This document shows, piece after piece, positions 16,393 to 23,392 of a stretch of 64,000 nucleotides of DNA. The notes below the pieces were generated by a model. The model saw nothing but the letters and a program-made list of their open reading frames with translations. It ran no database searches and had not been told where the DNA came from. The translations under genes and the position numbers were made by a program. This DNA is from Paenibacillus sp. FSL H8-0332. GTDB lineage: Bacteria > Bacillota > Bacilli > Paenibacillales > Paenibacillaceae. Positions within the stretch are counted from its first letter, which is position 1. Every line of letters starts with the position of its first letter. Where the stretch lies: positions 4,588,001 to 4,652,000 of the forward strand of contig NZ_CP150145.1 of assembly GCF_037963835.1 (NCBI RefSeq), given 5' to 3'.

Positions 16393-16457
16393 AGTCAGAT
16401 TTGACTAGATTTTGAGAACAGTTTTTCAAAATTGAATCAAATCTGACTCTTTTTTTG
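16393..16457 (+). terminator. Terminator 1 of the Abi operon
   Basis: AGTCAGATTTGA (16393-16404) pairs with TCAAATCTGACT (16437-16448); inner ATTTTGA/TCAAAAT extends the stem. CTTTTTTT follows. Its left arm is part of a 24-bp direct repeat shared with terminator 2. Confidence 0.8.
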
Positions 16458-16460
16458 ATA

Positions 16461-16514
16461 AAGCAAACTCAAAATCGAGTCACATTTGACTTGATTTTGA
16501 GTTTGCTTCAGTTT
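16461..16514 (+). terminator. Terminator 2, long hairpin between convergent genes
   Basis: AAGCAAACTCAAAATC pairs with GATTTTGAGTTTGCTT, and inside it AGTCA pairs with TGACT around CATT: a ~22-bp stem with one mismatch. CAGTTTTTATT follows on the + strand. It separates the Abi operon from the convergent replication-type gene. Confidence 0.75.
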
Positions 16515-16592
16515 TTATTCAGATAACTTACACCTCATGAATTGAAAAACAATATTCACGGTCAAGTGTAATTAATTACCCCACCCACTTTT

Positions 16593-17735
16593 CTAGTCTA
16601 AGATACTAGACATATCAAATTCTTTCCCTTTCGGAATGTACTTATATTCTCGCTCCATCCAAGCAACTTCTTCAGGTGATTGCTTCATATTACTCATTTC
16701 TTCAACAAACTTCTTCGATTCATGTTCTCCCTTTTGCTTGTCTATTTCTGCTTTGTATTTCTTCATAAGTTCCTCCTGCTTATTTTCCGGTATTTTTGCC
16801 CAGCGTTTTTCTGCATGTGCTATTGCAATTGGGCATTTACTCTCCTTCCAGATGACAATATCTTTACCATCTAAGTACACATTGCGGTCAGGATTAGTCC
16901 AATTTGATTTACGGAATTGTTCATCCGAAGTCTTTTCAGCTACTTCAGCCGCCGAAAGATATCGATTCACTTCTTTAGTTAACGTCTCGCTTTTCTCTAT
17001 ACCCTCAGACTGTTCCTGTCGTTTTTCACGCGTCTCAACACTTACAGCAGTGTACTTATTTGGTTTACGTCTTACTTCACCTGCATCGTTCGTGTAAAAC
17101 TCCCCTGAAATCTTATCAACTATGTTTAATATATTGACCTCACATGTGAACTTGTCAGCTGTGTTTTCTGAAACTCCAAGAACTTTCGCCCATTCTTCCA
17201 TTGAAATAAGATAATTGTCAAGATTCATGCGCCAATTAGTATAGATAAGAATTCGAAGATGCCAAGGATTTCTGTTACATGCATTAAACATTTCCTCTGT
17301 AACCCCTACCCATCCTACATGCTTCAAGAGTTTGTCCTTCTTAGGCAAATAACTCTCCTCAACCCTTTTAGAGTCCAACTCAGATGCATCAGGAACATTA
17401 ATAGTGATTAATGTATCGTACTCCAGTGATTCCTCTTCATAAGAAATAGTTATATACTCTTTATCATGAAGTGAAAGCAACAAGCGTCTGATCTCTCTTT
17501 TGTTGTCGCTCTCTTTTAAATTCCCATTTTTTGATGGCATAGGAAGCTGTTTGCTAAGTGTAACTATTGTTGTTTCTACACTTCCCCACCATATGTTATG
17601 CATAGATTGTCTACCAATGAGATATAGTAAGTTGTAAGCGTAAACATCATTTTTCGTTAAAAATAAACCTTTGTGATCGAAGGCGCTCATTAGCATTGGA
17701 AATGCTACAAAATTTTCTTTGCTTTTTTTAATCAT
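16593..17735 (-). CDS. Replication-initiator-like protein (tandem winged helix)
   Basis: The ATG at 17735 (MIKKSKENFV) is preferred over the upstream GTG at 17744, which lies only 2 bases from the AAGGAG site (380 residues). The N-terminal ~110 residues look like a winged helix (FLTKNDVYAYNLLYLIGRQ, then TTIVTLSKQLP, KREIRRLLLSLHDKEYITISY). A second similar unit follows (WHLRILIYTNWRMN, SMEEWAKVLGVSENTADKF, VNKYTAV-like strand). This plan recalls DnaD/RepA-type phage or plasmid replication proteins. The C-terminal third is charged and helical. The family is inferred, not recognised with certainty. It heads the minus-strand phage-like run. Confidence 0.55.
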   Translation of the reverse strand: MIKKSKENFVAFPMLMSAFDHKGLFLTKNDVYAYNLLYLIGRQSMHNIWWGSVETTIVTLSKQLPMPSKNGNLKESDNKREIRRLLLSLHDKEYITISYEEESLEYDTLITINVPDASELDSKRVEESYLPKKDKLLKHVGWVGVTEEMFNACNRNPWHLRILIYTNWRMNLDNYLISMEEWAKVLGVSENTADKFTCEVNILNIVDKISGEFYTNDAGEVRRKPNKYTAVSVETREKRQEQSEGIEKSETLTKEVNRYLSAAEVAEKTSDEQFRKSNWTNPDRNVYLDGKDIVIWKESKCPIAIAHAEKRWAKIPENKQEELMKKYKAEIDKQKGEHESKKFVEEMSNMKQSPEEVAWMEREYKYIPKGKEFDMSSILD

Positions 17736-17792
17736 ACATTCCACTTCTCCTTATAATTTAACACTAATTAATTAAACACAAAACAAGAGCCA

Positions 17793-17993
17793 TTATTCAT
17801 CCTTAGAACCATAATGGTGCTGACTAAAATCCATCAAAGCTTTCTTCAGTTCTTCAGTTCGCTTGAACTGCCAAAACTTTTGCATCGACTTTTCATGAAG
17901 CCCTGAACAAATAAAACTTATATTTCTATCCATACGCAAAAACTTGAATAGCTTCATACTGTAGCAATAATAAAACTCATTTTCTGAAAACAT
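17793..17993 (-). CDS. Small phage-type protein, DUF5659-like
   Basis: The 66-residue protein has AAGGAGATAAGTT before its ATG. The pattern 'YYCYSMKLFKFLRMD...ISFICSGLHEKSMQKFWQFKRTEELKKAL' fits small phage/mobile-element proteins that I recall as DUF5659 (YCYS..L..FL...I.YI..G......KFW.F.R...L). Its function is unknown. It lies between the replication-type gene and the zinc-ribbon/HNH gene on the same strand, as in early regions of phages. Confidence 0.6.
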   Translation of the reverse strand: MFSENEFYYCYSMKLFKFLRMDRNISFICSGLHEKSMQKFWQFKRTEELKKALMDFSQHHYGSKDE

Positions 17994-18088
17994 AACTTAT
18001 CTCCTTTCAAATATATTCACGCAAAATAAGCTTCCGTACGATTAGCGGAAACATGTTGAATATTTCTATTGAATTATTTCGAGATACA

Positions 18089-18553
18089 TTAAATAACTCG
18101 TTTTGAATATCCTTTAGAAACATTTATCCATTGTGGAAGCATCCTTATGTTACCTTTTTCATAACCATGTTCAGGATCAATTCTGTCCAATGTGGGGCGA
18201 TACTTATAAATATAATTATTTGCAACATACACATTCGTTTGAGCAATCCACTCATGTCTAAAAACCTCATCATCCCATAATGCTTCAAAGAAACTTTTCA
18301 CATTATCAAAGCTACATCCAACATTCTCATAGCCATCTCGAATATATGTTGCCCTACCTCTTTCAAATGCCGCATAACATGATTTATTTAATAAATACAT
18401 AGCTAGATCATCCCGCTTAAGTCTCTCAACCCTCTCTTTAGCATGATCTTTTTTGCATTTCTTGCAGTAATTCGCTTTTCTATCCTTGGTATTACACTGG
18501 TTGTAAAAGTTATCATACGACAGACATCTATTGCATTTGCCACACACTTTCAT
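18089..18553 (-). CDS. Zinc-ribbon protein with HNH-like C-terminus
   Basis: The ATG at 18553 (MKVCGKC) is chosen for its GAGGAG site; an in-frame ATG five codons upstream lies inside it. The 154 residues contain two Cys pairs (CGKCNRC, CKKC) that form a zinc ribbon. The end 'RPTLDRIDPEHGYEKGNIRMLPQWIN' is typical of phage HNH/homing-type nucleases and their relatives. The usual first His of an HNH motif is not obvious, so catalytic activity is uncertain. It lies just downstream of the tail-fragment gene. Confidence 0.7.
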   Translation of the reverse strand: MKVCGKCNRCLSYDNFYNQCNTKDRKANYCKKCKKDHAKERVERLKRDDLAMYLLNKSCYAAFERGRATYIRDGYENVGCSFDNVKSFFEALWDDEVFRHEWIAQTNVYVANNYIYKYRPTLDRIDPEHGYEKGNIRMLPQWINVSKGYSKRVI

Positions 18554-18580
18554 TAATATTCTCCTCATTTATTTGATAAA

Positions 18581-19195
18581 TCATCCAAACTTAGCCACAA
18601 TACCTGTAACTGTTGCATATGTGAAATCCACTTTCCCTCTGAACATGGTGCTACTTGCTTGAGCTGCTTCAATAATAATTGGTCCCATTGTAGTAGTTAG
18701 CGCTAAATTACCCGCTGTCTGAGCAAGCCCACCTCTATATTCATTGCGATAATAGAAATCAATTGACGAAAAATTTCCGCTGTCTATAGCTACTCCGTTT
18801 TTCTCGTTAATGTTATTCTTTGAAACTAACCCATTACCAGAGAGTTCAAGATAGCCCTCATTCGAAGCTGCAGTTTTAATGGTTGAACCAGTAATAGTAG
18901 AACCTATAATTGAACCAGTGAATGTCCCATCTAGCGCTGTTAGCTTTCCATCCATGCTTACTTTGAAAGGTGCATTAGCAAATGTGCCATTACCCAAGTA
19001 AACACCGTTAGAGTCCGCTTTGAACACGTTATTGTAACTACCAATTGCTACTGTTCCACCATAAATATTAGGTGATTGTATGGAAACTGAGTCAATGTAT
19101 GTTGCTTTAATAAAACTTGGAACAGTCGGGATACTTGGTTGATCTGTGATTTGATCCCATGACATTCGTGCGTTAGCGCCCATTTTTACATTCAT
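18581..19195 (-). CDS. Phage tail/minor structural protein fragment
   Basis: The 204-residue protein is glycine, serine and threonine-rich with repeating beta units: 'YGGTVAIGSYNNVFKADSNGVYLGNGTFANAPFKVSMDGKL', 'GTFTGSIIGSTITGSTIKT'. This is characteristic of the C-terminal region of phage tail endopeptidase or fibre proteins in Firmicute prophages. It begins 'MSWDQITDQPSIP', a linker usually found in the middle of much longer proteins, so it is probably a remnant of a tail protein. Its start overlaps the end of the frameshifted gene at 19192 (ATGA). Confidence 0.75.
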   Translation of the reverse strand: MNVKMGANARMSWDQITDQPSIPTVPSFIKATYIDSVSIQSPNIYGGTVAIGSYNNVFKADSNGVYLGNGTFANAPFKVSMDGKLTALDGTFTGSIIGSTITGSTIKTAASNEGYLELSGNGLVSKNNINEKNGVAIDSGNFSSIDFYYRNEYRGGLAQTAGNLALTTTMGPIIIEAAQASSTMFRGKVDFTYATVTGIVAKFG

Positions 19196-19796
19196 GTATT
19201 ATCCCTCACCTCATATGCTTTTGTTCCAGTTTTAGAGATTACATTCACATTTATTATCCCACCTACACCTTTCTCTCCTTTACTCACAACCTTATACGTG
19301 CCCAGAACGCTCTCAATTGCCTTGTAAGGGTCGAAATGCTTAGGTAGGTAGTCTAGAGCGATATCCTGTGCAATGCCTCTTGCAGTCATCATAGGAGCGA
19401 TTGTAATATGTGGTTCAAAATTGTCCGTATGACAATACTCAACCATTCCGCTTTCATTCTTTGATACATCGTAAAACGCAATAACCGTAGCCAGACATGC
19501 CCCGTTTGGATTAACCTCGTAGTAAGTTGGATAGGTGGATGTACCTCTCTCGACTCTCTCATTACGATGCTTGCAATTTGATCAATAGAAGTTAATTCGC
19601 TCACTTGCTTAGATACGATTGATCGCAACTCCTCACAGTAATCTTGCACACCTGAACAGAACATGGAGACATGGTCATTAAGTGTAGTTAACTTCTTATG
19701 ACTATCACTGACCACCTTATCCCCTCTGGTGATGCGCCCATCTCCAAATATCATTACGTAGTTACCTGGGTAATTTACTGCAATGCATAAACTCAT
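19192..19796 (-). pseudogene. Frameshifted Ntn-hydrolase-like (proteasome-fold) phage protein
   Basis: The first part (MSLCIAVNYPGNYVMIFGDGRITRGDKVVSDSHKKL...) resembles small Ntn-hydrolase or proteasome-like proteins of phage structural regions. The second part, in another frame, reads upstream of its ATG as STYPTYYEVNPNGACLATVIAFYDVS and continues to KGVGGIINVNVI. The frames meet at a GA-rich stretch (19545-19561), a likely slip site. Joined, they give about 200 residues. The ATG at 19796 is preferred over the GTG at 19805 because of the GAGGTG site. It is either a pseudogene or, less likely, a programmed frameshift. Confidence 0.65.
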
Positions 19797-19806
19797 TTTC
19801 TTCACC

Positions 19807-19980
19807 TCATTTCTCTAGGATATATTTCTTGTATTTTTCTTTGTTTTTGTGGTTCATACCAACCCGTCCATTCTCGTAATTCCCTACATGTCCTCTTGAA
19901 CATTTGAGATACGCAGCTAACTCTGTTAACGTAATTCGCTTCTTGAACCTAAGAAGTCTAAGCTCTTCATTTTCTGTCAT
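19807..19980 (-). CDS. Small HTH protein
   Basis: This 57-residue ORF has an excellent AAAGGAG site 7 bases before the ATG. The sequence 'KRITLTELAAYLKCSRGHVGNYENGRVGM' is a minimal XRE-like HTH, ending in a lysine/tyrosine-rich tail. It ends 11 bp before the frameshifted gene and is the first gene after a perfect consensus promoter (20083-20111). It may regulate this small phage-derived operon. Confidence 0.72.
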   Translation of the reverse strand: MTENEELRLLRFKKRITLTELAAYLKCSRGHVGNYENGRVGMNHKNKEKYKKYILEK

Positions 19981-20015
19981 TTACAATCTCCTTTCATTTT
20001 TTGGTAATACAAAAT

Positions 20016-20039
20016 AAGGAGACCATCTCTCGTCTCCTT
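20016..20039 (-). terminator. Hairpin in the leader of the small HTH operon
   Basis: AAGGAGAC (20016-20023) pairs with GTCTCCTT (20032-20039); on the minus strand ATTTTGTATT follows. It lies between a consensus promoter and the HTH gene, so it could be an attenuator, or the terminator of the gene ending at 20168. Confidence 0.55.
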
Positions 20040-20082
20040 AGATCGCTACATAATTAGATTTAATTATCTGATTTATATTTCT

Positions 20083-20111
20083 ATTATACTATAAAATCAG
20101 TTGATTGTCAA
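20083..20111 (-). promoter_or_regulatory. Perfect sigma-A promoter
   Basis: On the minus strand TTGACA (20106-20111), a 17-base spacer and TATAAT (20083-20088) match the consensus exactly. It drives the HTH gene at 19980. A second TTGACA lies 10 bases upstream. Confidence 0.8.
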
Positions 20112-20167
20112 TATATGTCAATTATCAATAAATTATTAAGAATTTACTACTTCATCTTTTTAATTTA

Positions 20168-20590
20168 TCATACTTCCTTTTCAATTAAATTATACGCTGA
20201 CTTTACTTGTTCAAGTGTCATCGGGGATGTCTCAAATTCCATGCATTCCTCTATGGTATTAAGCATGTCTAAAAACTCACTTTTATCTAAACCCAAAATG
20301 TTTTTTGAATCTATTCCCCTCAATAAGTGATAGGTAATAATTTCGGAATCTAAAGTACTTATTCGTTTTCTATATTTCTTCATAGTTTTCTCTATTGTTT
20401 CAAGTTCAGAGGGATCGAACATTTCTATAAACATTTGTTGGTATTCGATTAATAATTCTAATTTATGCATAATCTTTGCTTTTTCCATTTGCAGATGTAC
20501 TTCTCCAACAGCATTTTTAATAAATTCGTATAGTGTTTCATTAATAACGTTTGATACGTACTGATCACCATCAAGAGTAATATTGTTCAT
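20168..20590 (-). CDS. Hypothetical protein, possibly coiled-coil
   Basis: The ATG has GGAGG upstream. The 140-residue protein is mostly helical and charged (VHLQMEKAKIMHKLELLIEYQQMF, ELETIEKTMKKYRKRISTLDSEI) and looks like a coiled coil. It has no known domain. It starts just after one copy of the shared 25-bp operator-like motif (20611-20635) and a TATAAA -10 (20646-20651), so it is likely controlled together with the MrpR-like gene. Confidence 0.65.
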   Translation of the reverse strand: MNNITLDGDQYVSNVINETLYEFIKNAVGEVHLQMEKAKIMHKLELLIEYQQMFIEMFDPSELETIEKTMKKYRKRISTLDSEIITYHLLRGIDSKNILGLDKSEFLDMLNTIEECMEFETSPMTLEQVKSAYNLIEKEV

Positions 20591-20610
20591 ATAGAATACC
20601 TCCGTAATTT

Positions 20611-20635
20611 ATTTTAATTTGCGCTTGATAATTAA
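20611..20635 (-). promoter_or_regulatory. Operator-like motif, copy 1
   Basis: The minus strand reads TTAATTATCAAGCGC then AAATTAAAAT. It is identical to copy 3 except for one base. It lies 10 bases downstream of a -10 box (20646-20651) and 20 bases before the gene start at 20590. Confidence 0.6.
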
Positions 20636-20668
20636 GAGTCATTTTTTTATACCTTATTAGTGTTTTAT

Positions 20669-20758
20669 TCATTCTACTTCTTCACTATCTGTAGCTATCC
20701 CGTGAATCTTTTTTTCTTTTTCTTGGTTAATATATTCCTCTTTTTCCTCAGTATTCAT
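20669..20758 (-). CDS. Very small acidic/lysine-rich peptide, coupled to a 6-aa leader
   Basis: AAAGGAG precedes a 6-codon ORF (20755-20775, MSFVDV) whose stop overlaps the ATG of a 29-codon ORF (MNTEEKEEYINQEKEKKIHG...SEEVE) as ATGA. This arrangement suggests translational coupling. Copy 2 of the operator-like motif lies directly upstream. The peptide is highly charged, with no known relatives in my memory. It may be a small regulator or a chance ORF. Confidence 0.35.
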   Translation of the reverse strand: MNTEEKEEYINQEKEKKIHGIATDSEEVE

Positions 20759-20790
20759 ACATCAACAAAGCTCATAACAACAACTCCTTT

Positions 20791-20815
20791 ATTTTAATTT
20801 ACGCTTGTTATATGT
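20791..20815 (-). promoter_or_regulatory. Operator-like motif, copy 2
   Basis: The minus strand has ATAACAAGCGTAAATTAAAA, close to copies 1 and 3. It lies directly before the AAAGGAG of the tiny ORFs and after the 3' end of the MrpR-like gene. Confidence 0.45.
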
Positions 20816-20837
20816 TAAATGAGGATTAATTCCTCAT

Positions 20838-21788
20838 CTACACTCCATATAAATCATAAACATTATCTTCAGTCACGAATTCCTTTATAGAATTATAAGA
20901 TTTCACATTATAAATATTACATATATCTAGTAGCAAAGATAAATTTATAGGTACTCTCTTTTGTTTCATTTTGTCATTTGCAAAGCTCAGCATCCCGGAA
21001 CGCGATATATTCTTAATGGTAAAATTATCTAATCCTAACGCCTTTTCTATAGTACTAATCCTACGATAAATTACAAATTTATCTGCTGGACCTAGATTTT
21101 TTATTTTACCAGTATTTGAACTCCGAATAATATATAGACCACCAACTAGTTCTGTATAGTTTCTTACATTACTGCTTTCATCCATTAGACCATTACTTTT
21201 ATAATAATAAGGTTCTTCATATGCTGCCATAATCAAATCTAGACTTAATTGAGTAACATAAGTTTTTCTTGTAGAGCCGTCTTCGTCAATTAAAGCTACC
21301 TGACCAGTTAAATCATCCACGTCAGTTTCCTTAAGATTACGAAGTTCACTAACAGCTTTACCCTGAACACCATCAAATATTAAACTGATGATTACAGCAT
21401 CCTGAGGGTTTTTACATTTATCAATAATATTAATAATTTCTTGCTTAGTATAGAATATCTTTGCATCTTTATTCACAAAATTTCGAAACCATCTTGTATC
21501 AACTCTATTAAGAATATTATCACTATTACTCTTTATTTTTTTTTTAATAGCCCAATCCACATAAGCAGTCACTATCCTACCGCTACTTTGAGCACTAGAG
21601 TTATAATTCATGTCTAATATTTTAAAAAAGTCGATAAATTCAGATAAATCAAATTCACATAAATCTTTTTGCTTTTGTACTTCTAAATCTTTGCTCTTTT
21701 GAAAAATGTAACTATAGGTGGTCTGAGTCCTTTTGGGATATCCACTTAAAAAACCAAGTTTATATTCTGGATTAAAGTAACTCTCCAT
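20838..21788 (-). CDS. MrpR-like (YopR) phage repressor with tyrosine-recombinase fold
   Basis: The start is taken as the ATG at 21788 (MESYFNPEYK), after AGGTG; upstream Met codons lie in the operator-like motif. The 316 residues resemble MrpR/YopR, the SPbeta lysis-lysogeny repressor, in starting MESYFNPEYKL and in 'TTYSYIFQKSKDLE', 'VTAYVDWAIKKK', 'VIISLIFDGVQGKAVSELRNLKETDVD'. It has a recombinase fold but the catalytic HxxR and final Tyr are not evident, as expected for a DNA-binding repressor without recombinase activity. A perfect promoter and motif copy 3 lie upstream, so autoregulation is likely. No arbitrium genes were seen. Confidence 0.75.
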   Translation of the reverse strand: MESYFNPEYKLGFLSGYPKRTQTTYSYIFQKSKDLEVQKQKDLCEFDLSEFIDFFKILDMNYNSSAQSSGRIVTAYVDWAIKKKIKSNSDNILNRVDTRWFRNFVNKDAKIFYTKQEIINIIDKCKNPQDAVIISLIFDGVQGKAVSELRNLKETDVDDLTGQVALIDEDGSTRKTYVTQLSLDLIMAAYEEPYYYKSNGLMDESSNVRNYTELVGGLYIIRSSNTGKIKNLGPADKFVIYRRISTIEKALGLDNFTIKNISRSGMLSFANDKMKQKRVPINLSLLLDICNIYNVKSYNSIKEFVTEDNVYDLYGV

Positions 21789-21807
21789 TTTCACAACACC
21801 TAACATC

Positions 21808-21832
21808 ATTTTAATTTGCGGTTGATAATTAA
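21808..21832 (-). promoter_or_regulatory. Operator-like motif, copy 3
   Basis: The minus strand reads TTAATTATCAACCGC then AAATTAAAAT. It begins 12 bases downstream of the perfect -10 box of the MrpR-like gene, i.e. at about +6 to +30, where a bound repressor would block transcription. Confidence 0.6.
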
Positions 21833-21844
21833 ATCAATACATGT

Positions 21845-21873
21845 ATTATATCATTTTAATTTTCACCTGTCAA
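21845..21873 (-). promoter_or_regulatory. Perfect sigma-A promoter of the MrpR-like gene
   Basis: TTGACA (21868-21873), 17 bases, TATAAT (21845-21850) on the minus strand. The spacer itself contains AAAATTAAAAT, like the end of the operator motif. Confidence 0.85.
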
Positions 21874-21943
21874 TAGAAAGACAGAATACACTAACAGCTT
21901 TAATCGAAACCATGTACCTAATACTCAATAAATAATCTACACA

Positions 21944-21973
21944 AAAAATAAAAAGGCTCGATTATAGAGCCTC
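21944..21973 (-). terminator. Terminator downstream of the integrase transcript
   Basis: On the minus strand AGGCTC and GAGCCT form a stem followed by TTTTTATTTTTTG. Confidence 0.75.
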
Positions 21974-22057
21974 TATTGATACACTTAAAATTGAGAATAG
22001 CAAACTGAATTTTCATCTTGGATTTAATTTGCTCAATTACTAAGGCTATAAGCCACT

Positions 22058-22171
22058 TTAGTGCTTTGTATCACGGTATTGTAATACTAAGGCGTTGTTT
22101 CGGAATCCAATTTTTTTAATTACTTCGGACTCATTGAGTTTCTGATAATTACTAAACACCGTGTATACCAT
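22058..22171 (-). CDS. Small 37-aa protein of unknown function
   Basis: CGGAGGA lies 6 bases before the ATG. The product begins MVYTVFSNYQKLNESEVIKK and ends LVLQYRDTKH; it is soluble and mixed in charge. It lies 65 bp downstream of the integrase and before the terminator, so it is likely co-transcribed. An excisionase is possible but there is no clear HTH. Confidence 0.45.
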   Translation of the reverse strand: MVYTVFSNYQKLNESEVIKKIGFRNNALVLQYRDTKH

Positions 22172-22236
22172 TTAAATCCTCCGAGGACAAACTAGCCACT
22201 CCATTTATTGAAACTTTTCTACGTCATTCTGAGAAG

Positions 22237-23211
22237 CTATATATCCATAAAGGTCAGTGGGCTATGCTTTTGATACTTCTTACCGATTTCTTCATCTGAG
22301 AAATCAAGATAAGCCCGTTGAGTAACTTCTACAGACGAATGTCCAAGAATTCTGCATAGACTGAACCAATCTCCACCGTTCAATATGTAATACTTAGCGA
22401 AATTATTTCTCAATTGATGTGGATGAATCATAATACCAACTTTTTGACCAGCATCACGTAAAGCCTTCTCATAATTTCTGATCTCTAACTGGGTTCCCCT
22501 TATCGTTGGAAAGAGAAACGGGGAGTCCGAATACCTATCTCTATAGCTCATCCATTTTTTTAACTCGTTCGCTGTTTTATAGGAGAAATAAACAAACCGC
22601 TCTTGCTTGTTCTTCGCATTGGTTACATGAATGCTCTTATGCTTGAAGTCGGCACTTTCCGGAAAGAGTGATAGGCATTCACCTATTCTCATACCAGTAT
22701 CCAGCAATAGTCGCGTCACCACATAATTTCTATATCCATGAAAGGTTGAACAATCAAATTGAGTTAAAACCTTTTTTATCTGCTCTGGAGTTAGGGTTTT
22801 TTTCATTTTTCTTTCTACCTTGGGATTTTCAATCTTTGCTGTTGGATTCTTGGGTATTTCTTTCTCGACATCATAGAGGAAATTAAAGAATACTTTGATG
22901 TTCCGAACATAGTTTGCGATTGTAGCTGTAGATATTTCTTTTTTATAATCTGTTCGACTTTCTGGATGATTGACTTGTTTCGATGCTTCTACGTTTACAA
23001 CAGTATATTTACCCCTATCCCGAAGAAACTTGATGTATTGGCGTATATGAGCTGTTTGTACCTTAGCTACCTCTTCAATCTGAAATTCATCTTTTAAATA
23101 CAAGCAAAATAATTTTAATGCTTGCTCATAACCTGCCATTGTTTTACGGGATAGATTTTTTGAAGAACAATACAGCATGAAGTTTTCAATTTGAAATTCA
23201 AAATCAGTCAT
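22237..23211 (-). CDS. Tyrosine recombinase (island integrase)
   Basis: The 324-residue protein has an N-terminal SAM-like core-binding domain (FCSSKNLSRKTMAGYEQALKLFCLYL-type) and a C-terminal catalytic domain. Catalytic residues are visible: Arg in TGMRIGECLSL, HPHQLRN (HxxR), LGHSSV (His) and Tyr in TQRAYLDF. Length and layout match XerC/D-like integrases of genomic islands. It is transcribed away from spo0A, with its start ~180 bp from the spo0A stop and a set of repeats in that gap, the usual position of an integrase at the attachment site. Confidence 0.92.
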   Translation of the reverse strand: MTDFEFQIENFMLYCSSKNLSRKTMAGYEQALKLFCLYLKDEFQIEEVAKVQTAHIRQYIKFLRDRGKYTVVNVEASKQVNHPESRTDYKKEISTATIANYVRNIKVFFNFLYDVEKEIPKNPTAKIENPKVERKMKKTLTPEQIKKVLTQFDCSTFHGYRNYVVTRLLLDTGMRIGECLSLFPESADFKHKSIHVTNAKNKQERFVYFSYKTANELKKWMSYRDRYSDSPFLFPTIRGTQLEIRNYEKALRDAGQKVGIMIHPHQLRNNFAKYYILNGGDWFSLCRILGHSSVEVTQRAYLDFSDEEIGKKYQKHSPLTFMDI

Positions 23212-23216
23212 AAAAA

Positions 23217-23336
23217 ATACCGCCTTTTATTGGATTTTTGGAAACCCAATAAATAGCGGTATATATAGCTCATGGTAAAAAACATTTATCGGTTTAGATT
23301 GACCTTTTTCCGATATTTATCGGTATCCTTGCATTA
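23217..23336. repeat. Repeat-rich putative attachment region
   Basis: A 17-bp inverted repeat (23217-23233 with 23246-23262, 15 of 17 paired) flanks TTTTTGGAAACC-type sequence. Further on, ATTTATCGGT occurs twice, the second copy as part of the near-palindrome CCGATATTTATCGG, and TAAATAGCGGTAT is a related form. Such related short sites next to an integrase start are typical of recombinase arm or core sites. The exact crossover cannot be fixed without the left end or an empty site. Confidence 0.5.
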
Positions 23337-23392
23337 CCTAAAATATCGAAATATCCCTCAACAATCCCTTACCACACACTGCCCTAGCCCTT

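Noticed and set aside
16393..16501. 24-bp repeats as replication iterons
   Set aside because: Only two copies are present and each is an arm of a good terminator hairpin; kept only as a low-interest finding.
22058..22171. Excisionase identity for the 37-aa ORF after the integrase
   Set aside because: Position fits, but no HTH or winged-helix pattern is visible and it is shorter than known excisionases.
20600..22236. Arbitrium (AimR/AimP) signalling genes next to the MrpR-like repressor
   Set aside because: No TPR-type AimR protein and no secreted AimP-like precursor with a signal peptide is encoded here; the small peptides are hydrophilic.
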